NCBI GenBank assembly: GCA_035702985.1 | Contig: DASSZD010000141.1 | Coordinates: forward strand, 1-35,528 | DNA from: JAKAXG01 sp035702985 | GTDB lineage: Bacteria; Actinomycetota; Acidimicrobiia; Acidimicrobiales; Palsa-688 | DNA: 35,528 nt | Direction of reading: 5' to 3' | Part shown: positions 23,762-31,798 of the stretch, one piece after another | Position numbering within the stretch: the first letter of the stretch is position 1 | Layout of the letters: each line of letters begins with the position of its first letter | Translations under genes and position numbers: made by a program | The notes under the pieces: generated by a model | Database searches by the model: none | The model's input: the letters and a program-made list of their open reading frames with translations, nothing else | What the model was told of the DNA's origin: nothing

Positions 23762-23767
23762 AACCTA
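23762..23767 (-). promoter_or_regulatory. Putative -10 box (TAGGTT, minus strand) of the NfeD-flotillin operon
   Basis: On the minus strand TAGGTT is followed by GCCTTC and then the ATG at 23755. The hexamer is identical to the one before the kinase gene. The 6-nt distance predicts a transcript that starts at or next to the A of the ATG. Confidence 0.4.
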
Positions 23768-23793
23768 GCGGTCGGGGAGCGGGCCGCACCGCG

Positions 23794-24093
23794 TCAGCCG
23801 CCGCCGGCTGCGGTGGTGGGGCAGGAGAAGGCCGAGGCGCCGAGCCCGGCCATCCGGGCCAGGGAGGAGGCCCCGGCCGGCACCGCCAGGCCGGGCTGTC
23901 CGGTGGCGTCCCCGGCCGCCGACTGCACGGCCTGCCGGTCGGCGCACAGGCCGCCCATCCCGTTCTTGACCAGATTGGCCGGGTCGAGGGGGGACCCCGG
24001 AGATCCCTGACCCGAGCACGAGTGGGCGCTGATGACCGTGATGACGATCATCACCACCAGGCCCATCATCTTCATCATCAGCCGAGCCCGCAT
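23794..24093 (-). CDS. Small exported or membrane-anchored protein of unknown function
   Basis: A 99-residue protein that I do not recognise. From ATG 24093 it has a Met/Val/Ile-rich hydrophobic helix (MMKMMGLVVMIVITVI, about residues 6-21) preceded by two Arg, fitting an uncleaved signal anchor. Then Cys residues at HSC, GGLC and FSC and Gly/Ser/Ala-rich sequence follow, with LDPANLVKNGMGGLC as the most structured-looking part. It could be the trimmed N-terminal part of a larger lytic-transglycosylase-like or secreted protein, but no catalytic domain is present. A GTG three codons upstream is an alternative start. It is divergent from the SGNH hydrolase gene. Confidence 0.5.
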   Translation of the reverse strand: MRARLMMKMMGLVVMIVITVISAHSCSGQGSPGSPLDPANLVKNGMGGLCADRQAVQSAAGDATGQPGLAVPAGASSLARMAGLGASAFSCPTTAAGGG

Positions 24094-24183
24094 GGCACCC
24101 ACATCGATTCGCTCGACCAGCGGACTGCACAGGTTGATGATCAGGAAAAAAGGGGTGACCCGGTGCCGTACGGGCTCGACACC

Positions 24184-24212
24184 TTGACCGGGTTCTGCGG
24201 CACATCCATAAT
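24184..24212 (+). promoter_or_regulatory. Near-consensus SigA promoter for the secreted SGNH protein
   Basis: TTGACC (24184-24189) and CATAAT (24207-24212), each 5/6 to the consensus, have the ideal 17-bp spacing. The predicted transcript start near 24219 lies upstream of both possible start codons (24233, 24251). It is the best sigma-70-type promoter in the window. Confidence 0.7.
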
Positions 24213-24250
24213 GACCCCGGACATTTGGGGCGGTGCAGAGGGGGCAAGAA

Positions 24251-27200
24251 TTGAACAGGTGTTCCAGGATCGTGGTCGTTTCAGCGTTGATCGCCACCGG
24301 GCTGTTCGCGCTCGAGCAGCCGGCGAGCGCGGCGCCGGGCCAACCGTTCCCTACCCTGGAATCCCCATATACGGAAGCGGTCTTCGGCACCGCTCCCGCC
24401 TTCCTGGGCGGGGTGGCCTTCGCTCCCAACGGGGACGTGTGGGCCGACACCTGCGGTTTCGACAGCAGCCCGATGTACCTTTTTCAGAAATCCACGTCGA
24501 CGTTCGTGCACGGAACCACCGTCCATCCCTCGACCGAGGTTCCCAGCAACGCCGGATGCGGGCTGACCGACCACCCTGACGGCCACATCTATTCCAACAC
24601 GGATCTCGGAGTGGCCCAGCTGGACGCCTCCACCGGAGCTCCCCTGGCCACCTTCGGGCCGCCGGGAAACGCACTGGGCATCACCGTCGACCCCAGGACC
24701 AACGATCTGATCTACGTCGGGCAGGACTGCCGGTTCACGGCCACCTGCACCATCGAGGACGTCAACCCGCAGACCCACCAGGCCCACGCCTTCGCCACAC
24801 TCCCGTCGAGCACCGCCTCGTATGTCGACGGGGTGACCTTCGATCCGACGGGCACCTATCTCCTGCTCAGCACCCGGGCCCCGTCGTATGCCTTGACCAT
24901 CCTGGATCGGACCGGCAATGTCGTACAGCAGGTGGCCATGGGCGACGAGCCTGACGGGATCTCGTTCCACGCCACGTCGCCGCAGTTCGTCGTGACCAAC
25001 AACACCGACGGGACGATGACCAGGTTCGACTTCCCGGGGGGCAACCTGAAGGGCACCCCGACACTCAGTACTTTCGCCTCCGGGGGCTACCGGGGAGACC
25101 TCTCGCTGGTCGGCTCCGACGGGTGCATATATCTCACCCAGGCGGGCACCAACTACCTCGACGGCAGCACCTCGTCGGACAACAGCCTGGTCACCATCTG
25201 TCCCGGCTTCGCCCCGTCGCCCGGCACGCCGCCGGCCGCCGGGCCCGTGTACGTGGCACTCGGCGACTCCTACTCGTCGGGTGAGGGAGCGCCGCCGTTC
25301 GAGGACGGCACCAACTATCCCCCTGCCGTGCAGCAGGAGAACACCTACACCTACGGGACCAACGCCACAGGCTGCCACCGGTCACTCACCAACTACGCCA
25401 AGCTCTTCGCCGGGACCATCGACCCGGGAACCAGCACCACCCTGGTCGACCGTACATGTAGTGGCGCCGAGATCGGCGCCGCTGTCAGCCCGGACAAGGG
25501 CCCGATCATCCCGCCCGACCCGCTGACCGGCGTGCCCAGCCAGGTCACCCAGGCGGAGCAGCGGCTCGCCGCCAACTTCGGGCTCGGCCCATCGGATGTC
25601 AACGTGGTCAGTGCCACCATGGGCGGCAACGACGCCGGGTTCGGCGACCTGATCTCGGCCTGCCTGATCCCCAACCTGGCCAAGGTCCTCTTCGCCCAGT
25701 ACGACAACGTCCCCGGCGAGGTGGAGTTCCTCGTCTCGCACTTCGCCAGCTGCCAGAACATCGATTCGCTCCTGTTCCACACCGGCAGCAAGATCGCCAA
25801 GCTGCAGGGCATCGAGGCCAACGCCGAGGGGTTCCTGACCGGCGAGTTCCCCAACGCATCCGTCTATCAACTCACGTACCCGGGCATCGTGCCGTCGACC
25901 AGCGACTTCGGTGGGGACAACTGCGGGGGAGTCCTGCGCTCCGACATCAAGTACGTCCGGGGCAAGGTGCAGTCGATCGACGACGCCATCCGATCGGCGG
26001 GCGCCGCCACCTCCCAGTTCGCCCCCAACTTCCACATCGTCGACGTGCAGAACGCCTTCGGGCCCAACGCCCTCTGTCCCGCCGACCCGTCCCAGGCTCT
26101 GGCCACCGGTATCAGCGAGACCGCCCTCCAGAACACGGTGGCCGGCCTGCTGACCCCCGGATCCCAGAGCCGGCAGCTGCTCGACAACCTGTCCAACAGC
26201 TACCAGTCACTGCGCGACTGCGTCCTGCTCTCCGGCCTGACCGCCTTCCTGTTCTGCCGCGGCGACTACGACAACGTCAAGACGGCGCTGTCCAACCTGG
26301 AGGCGTTCTTCACCGGGCCGGAGATCAACAAGCTGGTGGCCTCCCTGGCGCCGGGTCAGACGGAGCAGCAACGGTTCGACGACAGCCGGTTCTTCTTCCA
26401 CCCGAATGCCGTCGGGCAGGGGATCATGGCCTGCAATCTGGACGCCGCCTACCACGGCAACCCCCAGAGCGAGTGCGCACCGAACTTGAACGGGGTGCTC
26501 ACCTACCTCTTCGACGGGACCTCGCTCACCTCGATGGCGCCAGTCACCCTCACCCCCGGAGCGCCGGTCCCGTTCAAGTTCAACGGGTTCGACCCCGGCT
26601 CTCCGGTCACCGTCGAGGTGCACTCGGCGGGCATCCCGCTCGGGTCCTTCACCGCCGATTCCACCGGGACGGTGGCCGGCAGCCTGGCCATTCCGGCCAA
26701 CCTGAGTCCTGGGGTCCACCAGATCGAGTTCGCCGGCACCAACAACACCAGCCCCCGCAGCATCGACGTGCTCATCTCCGTCCCCGGGCGGCCGGTCGGG
26801 GGCAGCGACTACGGGATGTACTTCTGCTGCTTCCCCAACGACAGCCAGGTCGACGTCAACATCGGCGGTCTGGACTGGGGGGCGCAACCCACCGACGAGG
26901 ACGGCGGGGTGTTCGTCACCTTCCCGATGCCCGACCCGGCGAAGCCCGGAACCCTGACCGTAACGGCGACCGGGACCACGTCCGGCCAGACACAGACCAC
27001 GACTCTCGACCCGGCGCCGAGCTCGGCGGCCGTGTGGGCCCGGAACCCGAGCCCGTCGGCCGTGACGGTCACCGGGGCCAGGAACACGTTCGGGTGGCTG
27101 CACAGCGACGGCGGCGTCTCGGTCAGCGGCGCCCAGAACTCTCTGACCGGCGGAGTGGAGATGGCCGGCGGGTTCAACCTGACGGGCGCGCACAACACCG

Positions 27201-27685
27201 TCTCCCCGGCGCCGGTCACCACCCCGCCGGGCGGCAGCCCGCTGAGCGTCGACATGGCGGCCTATGCCCCGGGGTCGCCGCTGGCCCGCTCCCTGGGCTC
27301 GGGGTACACCGCCATACCGGCGGCGTCGTGCTCCAACGGGGCGTGGTCGCCGGCTCCCTCAGCCATCCCGGCCGGGGTGGTGTACGTCCCGTGCGGGGTC
27401 ACGCTCGACGGGAGCGGGGCGGCGGTCACCGCGACCATCGTGGCCGACGGCCCGCTCACGATCTCGGGGACCGGATGGTCCCTGGCGCCGGCGTTCCAGG
27501 GGCTCGGCCTGGCGGCGGCATCGTTCACATTGTCGGGCACGTCTAACACCTTCACCGGGGCGGTCTGGGCCGCCGGGCCGTTCGTCGCATCCGGGTCATC
27601 GAACACGTTCGGTTGTGGCGCTTATGCTGACACCGTGCGGCTAAGCGGAGCCAAGAACTCCTTCTCGGCGTGTCCCAGCGGATGA
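24251..27685 (+). CDS. Large secreted protein: beta-propeller, SGNH/GDSL hydrolase and C-terminal solenoid-like repeats
   Basis: A 1144-residue exported protein from TTG 24251, which has AGGGGG 6 nt upstream; GTG 24233 is the alternative. The signal peptide (NRCSRIVVVSALIATGLFAL, cleavage after ASA) is followed by an NHL/SMP-30-like propeller (about 30-320: GGVAFAPNGDVW, GITVDPRTNDLIYVG, DGVTFDPTGTYLLL). An SGNH hydrolase domain (about 330-745) carries GDSYSSGEG (Ser340), GGND (Asn460) and FHPNAVGQG (His717), so its triad/oxyanion residues look intact. An Ig-like region (about 770-930) follows. The final 210 residues hold six [ST]G-x-x-N-[ST]-[FLV] motifs (TGARNTF, SGAQNSL, TGAHNTV, SGTSNTF, SGSSNTF, SGAKNSF) of beta-solenoid character. 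It is probably an esterase or lipase acting on an extracellular ester; the substrate is unknown. Confidence 0.9.
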   Translation: MNRCSRIVVVSALIATGLFALEQPASAAPGQPFPTLESPYTEAVFGTAPAFLGGVAFAPNGDVWADTCGFDSSPMYLFQKSTSTFVHGTTVHPSTEVPSNAGCGLTDHPDGHIYSNTDLGVAQLDASTGAPLATFGPPGNALGITVDPRTNDLIYVGQDCRFTATCTIEDVNPQTHQAHAFATLPSSTASYVDGVTFDPTGTYLLLSTRAPSYALTILDRTGNVVQQVAMGDEPDGISFHATSPQFVVTNNTDGTMTRFDFPGGNLKGTPTLSTFASGGYRGDLSLVGSDGCIYLTQAGTNYLDGSTSSDNSLVTICPGFAPSPGTPPAAGPVYVALGDSYSSGEGAPPFEDGTNYPPAVQQENTYTYGTNATGCHRSLTNYAKLFAGTIDPGTSTTLVDRTCSGAEIGAAVSPDKGPIIPPDPLTGVPSQVTQAEQRLAANFGLGPSDVNVVSATMGGNDAGFGDLISACLIPNLAKVLFAQYDNVPGEVEFLVSHFASCQNIDSLLFHTGSKIAKLQGIEANAEGFLTGEFPNASVYQLTYPGIVPSTSDFGGDNCGGVLRSDIKYVRGKVQSIDDAIRSAGAATSQFAPNFHIVDVQNAFGPNALCPADPSQALATGISETALQNTVAGLLTPGSQSRQLLDNLSNSYQSLRDCVLLSGLTAFLFCRGDYDNVKTALSNLEAFFTGPEINKLVASLAPGQTEQQRFDDSRFFFHPNAVGQGIMACNLDAAYHGNPQSECAPNLNGVLTYLFDGTSLTSMAPVTLTPGAPVPFKFNGFDPGSPVTVEVHSAGIPLGSFTADSTGTVAGSLAIPANLSPGVHQIEFAGTNNTSPRSIDVLISVPGRPVGGSDYGMYFCCFPNDSQVDVNIGGLDWGAQPTDEDGGVFVTFPMPDPAKPGTLTVTATGTTSGQTQTTTLDPAPSSAAVWARNPSPSAVTVTGARNTFGWLHSDGGVSVSGAQNSLTGGVEMAGGFNLTGAHNTVSPAPVTTPPGGSPLSVDMAAYAPGSPLARSLGSGYTAIPAASCSNGAWSPAPSAIPAGVVYVPCGVTLDGSGAAVTATIVADGPLTISGTGWSLAPAFQGLGLAAASFTLSGTSNTFTGAVWAAGPFVASGSSNTFGCGAYADTVRLSGAKNSFSACPSG

Positions 27686-28140
27686 AAGACCGCCGCTTCC
27701 GCCGCCCGGTCCTGCTGGCGGTCGGAGCCCTCCTGGTGCTGGTACCGGCCGCTGCAGGGTGCGGCAGCAGCCGGTCATCGAAGGCGTCGGCGGGCAGCAT
27801 CTGCCCGCCCGCCCAGCAGGAACCGCTCCTCGCCGGCGTGCTGACCCACCTGACGCCCAGCGCCTCGTTCCGGCTGGCGAGCGGCCGGACGGCCTGGGCC
27901 GTCACCAGCAACCGGCCGGACCAGGACCAGCTGTTCTCTAGCGTCGGAGGCATCGCCAGGCTGGCGGTGGTCAGAGCCGGCGGGGCCGCCGACCCCTCCT
28001 CCGACCCGGCCGTGACCCTGAGGCACAGCGACGAGTGGGTGGCCCTGCCGGTCGGGCCGGGTGACTGGCAGGTCTACACGGACAACCTGGGCATCAGCCT
28101 CGGCATCCGGGTGGTCAGCTGCCCGTCGGGCCGGGGCTGA
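27682..28140 (+). CDS. Putative lipoprotein of unknown function
   Basis: A 152-residue protein with a clear type II signal peptide: MKDRRFRRPV basic start, hydrophobic LLAVGALLVLVP and the lipobox AAGC (Cys27). The mature part (about 125 aa) has a probable disulfide pair (SICPP ... VSCPS) and beta-rich sequence with no family that I recognise. The ATG at 27682 overlaps the hydrolase stop (ATGA); a GTG at 27670 is an alternative. Overlap suggests co-expression with the secreted hydrolase, so it may be a partner at the outer face of the membrane. Confidence 0.82.
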   Translation: MKDRRFRRPVLLAVGALLVLVPAAAGCGSSRSSKASAGSICPPAQQEPLLAGVLTHLTPSASFRLASGRTAWAVTSNRPDQDQLFSSVGGIARLAVVRAGGAADPSSDPAVTLRHSDEWVALPVGPGDWQVYTDNLGISLGIRVVSCPSGRG

Positions 28141-28144
28141 CGGC

Positions 28145-29443
28145 ATGACGGCTAACGCCTTCGCCGATGTGCTGCTCGAGCGCTCCAGCCGGCTGATCGA
28201 CGACGGAGGCGAGGGAGTCGATCCCCGGTCCATGAACCCGCTCGACGCCGGGCTGGCCGACTTCGGCGACGGGATCAGCCTGATCGCCTCGTTCTCCCAC
28301 GTGGTAGCCCTGGCCGGTGCCGACGGGTTGAACCTGGTGGACACCTCCTCGGCGGCACTGGCCGGAGCGGTGTTGGAGTCCCTGCGGCGGTGGTCGGAGG
28401 ACCCGGTGGACACCGTCATCTACACCCACGGCCACCTGGACCACGTGGGAGGCGCTCCCCTGATCGTGTCCGAGGCCGCCCGGAGGGGCCGGCGCCGCCC
28501 CCGGGTGGTGGCCCACGTCGCGGTGGCCGACCGCTTCCACCGCTACGACGCCACCGAGGGTTACAACGCCCGGATCAACGCCCGGCAGTTCCGCAACCTG
28601 CAGCGCCTGGGCGGGGGACCGGCACGTTTCACGGTCGACTGGGTGTGGCCGGACGTGAGCTTCGTCGACCGGCTCCAGATCGACCTGGGCGGCCGTCCGG
28701 CGGTGCTGCACCACGACCGGGGCGAGACCGACGACCACGCCTGGCTGTGGCTGCCCGACCAGAGGGTCGTGTGCGGAGGTGACTTCCTGACCTGGGTGTT
28801 CCCTAACGCCGGCAACCCGCAGAAGGTGCAGCGGTACCCGGCCGAGTGGGCCCGGGCCCTGCGGTCCATGGCCGCTCTGGAGCCGGAGTTGTTCCTGCCG
28901 GCCCACGGATTGCCCATCGCCGGTAAGGAGCGAATCTGCCGGGTGCTCACCGAGGTGGCCTCCGCCCTCGAGTCGCTGGTGAAGCAGACCCTGGCGCTTA
29001 TGAACGGCGGCGCCACTCTCGACGAGGTGCTGCACACGGTGGCGTTGCCGGCGGACCTGTCCTCCCGGCCGTACCTCCAGCCCACCTACGACGAGCCGGA
29101 GTTCGTGGTCCGCAACATCTGGCGTCTGTACGGCGGCTGGTGGGACGGGGATCCGGCCACGTTGAAGCCGCCCGGTGCCGACGCGGTGGCGACAGAGGTA
29201 GCCGCCCTGGCCGGGGGAGTGGACCGGCTGGCCGGCCGGGCGCTGGAGCTGTCGGACGCGGGCGACCACCGCCTGGCCTGCCACCTGGCCGAACTGGCCG
29301 CCCGGGCCGAACCGGGCAGCGCCTCCGTCCACGCCGCCCGGGCCGAGGTGTACCGGCGCCGGCGGGCCGACGAGACATCCCTCATGGCCCGCAGCATCTA
29401 CGGCGAGGCGGCCGCCCGCTCGGAGGGACTCTCGGGCGGTTGA
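28145..29443 (+). CDS. Alkylsulfatase-like metallo-beta-lactamase-fold hydrolase
   Basis: A 432-residue protein. The MBL domain has THGHLDHVGG (His95, His97, Asp99, His100), HHDRGETDDHAWLW and the later ligand strand LPAHGLPIAG. The C-terminal part (about 300-430) is the alkyl sulfatase dimerisation domain: RLYGGWWDGDPATLKP, LAGGVDRLAGRALEL, GDHRLACHLAELA, SLMARSIYGEAA. SdsA/BDS1-type enzymes hydrolyse primary or secondary alkyl sulfates. This one is shorter than the roughly 600-residue enzymes and has no signal peptide and no SCP2 tail, so it is probably cytoplasmic. It starts 4 bp after the lipoprotein stop. A Cys-type sulfatase lies 2.4 kb downstream, which may mean a shared organosulfate function. 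Confidence 0.9.
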   Translation: MTANAFADVLLERSSRLIDDGGEGVDPRSMNPLDAGLADFGDGISLIASFSHVVALAGADGLNLVDTSSAALAGAVLESLRRWSEDPVDTVIYTHGHLDHVGGAPLIVSEAARRGRRRPRVVAHVAVADRFHRYDATEGYNARINARQFRNLQRLGGGPARFTVDWVWPDVSFVDRLQIDLGGRPAVLHHDRGETDDHAWLWLPDQRVVCGGDFLTWVFPNAGNPQKVQRYPAEWARALRSMAALEPELFLPAHGLPIAGKERICRVLTEVASALESLVKQTLALMNGGATLDEVLHTVALPADLSSRPYLQPTYDEPEFVVRNIWRLYGGWWDGDPATLKPPGADAVATEVAALAGGVDRLAGRALELSDAGDHRLACHLAELAARAEPGSASVHAARAEVYRRRRADETSLMARSIYGEAAARSEGLSGG

Positions 29444-29487
29444 CCCGGCGTGGTCGGCACCGGGTCCGGTCGGACCCATGCGGTGTC

Positions 29488-29493
29488 TAACCT
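29488..29493 (+). promoter_or_regulatory. Putative -10 box (TAACCT) of the methyltransferase gene
   Basis: TAACCT fits TANNNT and is followed by 6 nt (CGGTGC) and the GTG at 29500. No ribosome binding site is visible, so a leaderless transcript starting at the GTG is likely. Confidence 0.45.
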
Positions 29494-29499
29494 CGGTGC

Positions 29500-30294
29500 G
29501 TGGGCGACGACTCGTGGGCCGAGCTGGCGGGCAGGTTCGCGGACGAGGCGTACGCCTCGGTCAAGGGGTACGTGCGCACGTACGTGATCCACCAGCACCT
29601 GCTGGAGCACCTTCCGGCGCCGCCGGCGTCGGTGCTCGATGTCGGTGGGGGAGCCGGCCACCAGTCGTTTCCGCTGGCCCACGCCGGCTACCGGGTCACC
29701 CTGCTCGACTCGTCGCCGGCCATGCTCGACCGGGCCCGGCAACGGCTCGAGCGGCTACCGGCCGACGCCCGGCGGCGGGTGACGTTTCTGGAGGGCGACG
29801 GTGAGAGGGCCCACGAGGCCGTGGACGGCCGGACTTTCGACGCTGTGCTGTGCCACGGGGTGCTGGGCTACCTGCCGCGACCCGAGCCGCTGGTCGGACA
29901 GCTGTGCCGGTGCGCGGCCGGCGGGGGCATCGTCTCGATCATGACGGGCAACGCCAGAGCGGGTGCTGTGCGGCCCGCCCTGGAGCGGCGGTGGGACGAC
30001 GCCCTGGCGTCGTTCGATTCCAGGACCGAGATCGGCGTGCTCGGAGTGCCGGCCCGAGCCGACACGGTGGAGGAGCTGAGCGGCCTCGTGAGGGCCCACG
30101 GAGTGGAGCCGGCCCGCTGGTACGGGGTGTGGCTGTTCGTCGACTGGCTCGAGTTCGCCGGAGTCGGGCTGGACGCCGGCGATGCTGAGCAGGTGGCGGC
30201 CACGGCCGCGGTCGAGCTCGAGGCCAGCCGGCGGGATCCCTACCGCCAGCTGAGCCGGGTGTTCCATCTGGTCGGGCGCAAATGGCCGACCTGA
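29500..30294 (+). CDS. SAM-dependent methyltransferase, CmoM/SmtA-like
   Basis: A 264-residue class I methyltransferase. SAM motif I is VLDVGGGAGHQSFPLA (45-60), the acidic end of beta-2 is LLDSSPAMLDRA, and motif IV is VLCHGVLGYL. Its overall pattern resembles CmoM (SmtA), the enzyme that methylates 5-carboxymethoxyuridine in tRNA: FADEAYASVKGYVRTYV at the N-terminus, GVWLFVDWL near residue 207 and the end RDPYRQLSRVFHLVGRKW. Because CmoM depends on CmoA/CmoB products, not expected in actinobacteria, the true substrate may differ. It follows the MBL gene by 56 bp but has its own TAACCT box. Confidence 0.85.
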   Translation: MGDDSWAELAGRFADEAYASVKGYVRTYVIHQHLLEHLPAPPASVLDVGGGAGHQSFPLAHAGYRVTLLDSSPAMLDRARQRLERLPADARRRVTFLEGDGERAHEAVDGRTFDAVLCHGVLGYLPRPEPLVGQLCRCAAGGGIVSIMTGNARAGAVRPALERRWDDALASFDSRTEIGVLGVPARADTVEELSGLVRAHGVEPARWYGVWLFVDWLEFAGVGLDAGDAEQVAATAAVELEASRRDPYRQLSRVFHLVGRKWPT

Positions 30295-30335
30295 GGGGGC
30301 CTTCCTCTCGTCACGGGACGGCTCCTGGACCTCAC

Positions 30336-31712
30336 CTACGCCGCCCCCAGGGGGGAGGGCGGTGGGGCGCCGTGGCACAGCTTCCACTTTCGACCGCTGT
30401 CGCACGGGCACGGCTCGTTGCGGCCGCGCCGGGCGTCCCGGACCCGGTAGAGGTCCATGATCTCGGCCGGTGCCCGGCCCTGCCGCAGGAGGCCAGCCAT
30501 GGTCCGCATCGGGCCGTCGACATGGCCGAAGAACCGCTTGAAACCGGGGCAGAGGTAGTTGACCCCCGGTTCGCCGTCCGGGGCCGTCGTGAAACGGTCC
30601 TTGGGGCATCCCCCGTGGCAAGCGAAGCGCACATCGCAGCGCCTGCAATAGCCCGGCAGCGTCTCCCGCTTGTCTAGCCCGAACTGCCGCTGACGGCCCG
30701 ACGCCACCAGGTCGACCAGGCGCTCGTCCGAGATGTTCCCGAGCCGGTAGTCCGGCTCGACGAAGTGGTCACAGGAGTACACGTCACCGTTGTGTTCGAG
30801 AGCCAGCGCCAGCCCGCACGTCTCGCTGTGCACACACATGCCCGGCGGCTCCCCGACCCAGTTGGCGAGCGCAGTGTCGAACATCTGGACGTAGACCTCG
30901 CCCACGTCCCGGCGTACCCAGTCCTCGAACACGTCCACCAGGAAGCGGCCGTAGCCCTCGGCAGAAACAGAGCGGTGCGTGGCTTTCTCGCCGGCCTGGG
31001 TGTAGAGCGGACGGTCCCTCCACGACGTCCATTCCGCCTGGTCGGCGTCCCTGCTCCCGGAGACCCGCTCCACTACCGGGATGAACTGCATGAACCGGGC
31101 GCCGCAATCGTCGCGGAGAAATCGGTACACCTCCCTGCCCCGCCGCTCGTTCACGGCGTGCACTGTCGTGAGGACGTTGAAGCGGACCCCCGCGACGCGG
31201 AGGTGGCCGAGGCCCCGCATCACCTGCTCGAAGCTGCCGCGACCGCTGCGGGTGACCCGGTAGGCGTCGTGGATCTCACGCGGCCCGTCGATGGAGATGC
31301 CGACCAGGAAGTCGTGCTGTCTGAAGAAGGACGCCCAGCGCTCGTCCACTCTCGTGCCGTTCGTCTGGATCGAGTACTCCGCAATCTGGCCCGGCTTCAG
31401 CAGCCTGCCTGCGAGCTCCACGGACCGCCGGAAGAACTGGAGGCCCATCAGGGTCGGCTCCCCGCCCTGCCAGGCGATCTCCACCACCGGGGAACCCGCG
31501 TGGGCGTCGATCAGCTCTCCCAGGTACCTCTCGAGCATCTCCTCGGCCATCCGGAACCGGCCGCCCGGGTACAGCATCTCCTTGGAGAGGAAGAAGCAGT
31601 ACATACAGTCCAGGTTGCAGATTGCCCCGGTGGGCTTGGCCAGCAGGTGGAACGGCTGCGGCCGGCCGACCGGCCCGGAGCCGGACAGCGCCACGGGGTC
31701 CATGGTCTCCAC
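30336..31712 (-). CDS. Radical SAM sulfatase maturase (anSME type) with C-terminal SEC-C zinc motif
   Basis: A 458-residue enzyme expected to convert the active-site Cys of the divergent sulfatase to formylglycine. The radical SAM cluster motif is CNLDCMYC (Cys32, Cys36, Cys39), with WQGGEPTLMG and YSIQTNGT following. The SPASM-type auxiliary cluster region has CVHSETCG, YSCDHF, YCRRCDVRFACHGGC and NYLCPGF. The last 30 residues carry a complete SEC-C motif, EPCPCDSGRKWKLCHG (Cys435, Cys437, Cys446, His447), an unusual appendage. The GTG at 31712 was chosen because it lies directly behind a 12-mer that also abuts the sulfatase ATG; ATG 31703 is the alternative. Confidence 0.93.
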   Translation of the reverse strand: METMDPVALSGSGPVGRPQPFHLLAKPTGAICNLDCMYCFFLSKEMLYPGGRFRMAEEMLERYLGELIDAHAGSPVVEIAWQGGEPTLMGLQFFRRSVELAGRLLKPGQIAEYSIQTNGTRVDERWASFFRQHDFLVGISIDGPREIHDAYRVTRSGRGSFEQVMRGLGHLRVAGVRFNVLTTVHAVNERRGREVYRFLRDDCGARFMQFIPVVERVSGSRDADQAEWTSWRDRPLYTQAGEKATHRSVSAEGYGRFLVDVFEDWVRRDVGEVYVQMFDTALANWVGEPPGMCVHSETCGLALALEHNGDVYSCDHFVEPDYRLGNISDERLVDLVASGRQRQFGLDKRETLPGYCRRCDVRFACHGGCPKDRFTTAPDGEPGVNYLCPGFKRFFGHVDGPMRTMAGLLRQGRAPAEIMDLYRVRDARRGRNEPCPCDSGRKWKLCHGAPPPSPLGAA

Positions 31713-31798
31713 GCGGCCATTGAACCGTGGCCGACCGGGCCCCGGCACCACCCTCTGCGGGTGACGGCGGGCGACGCGGCGCGGGTTTCAATGGCCGC
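31713..31798. promoter_or_regulatory. Divergent promoter with 12-bp inverted repeat abutting both start codons
   Basis: TTCAATGGCCGC occurs on the plus strand at 31787-31798, directly before the sulfatase ATG, and on the minus strand at 31724-31713, directly before the maturase GTG. The copies are exact and in mirror arrangement with 62 bp between them. TTCAAT sits 6 nt before each start codon, where a leaderless -10 box would be. Neither gene has a Shine-Dalgarno sequence. A shared -10/start element or an operator are both possible. Confidence 0.55.
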
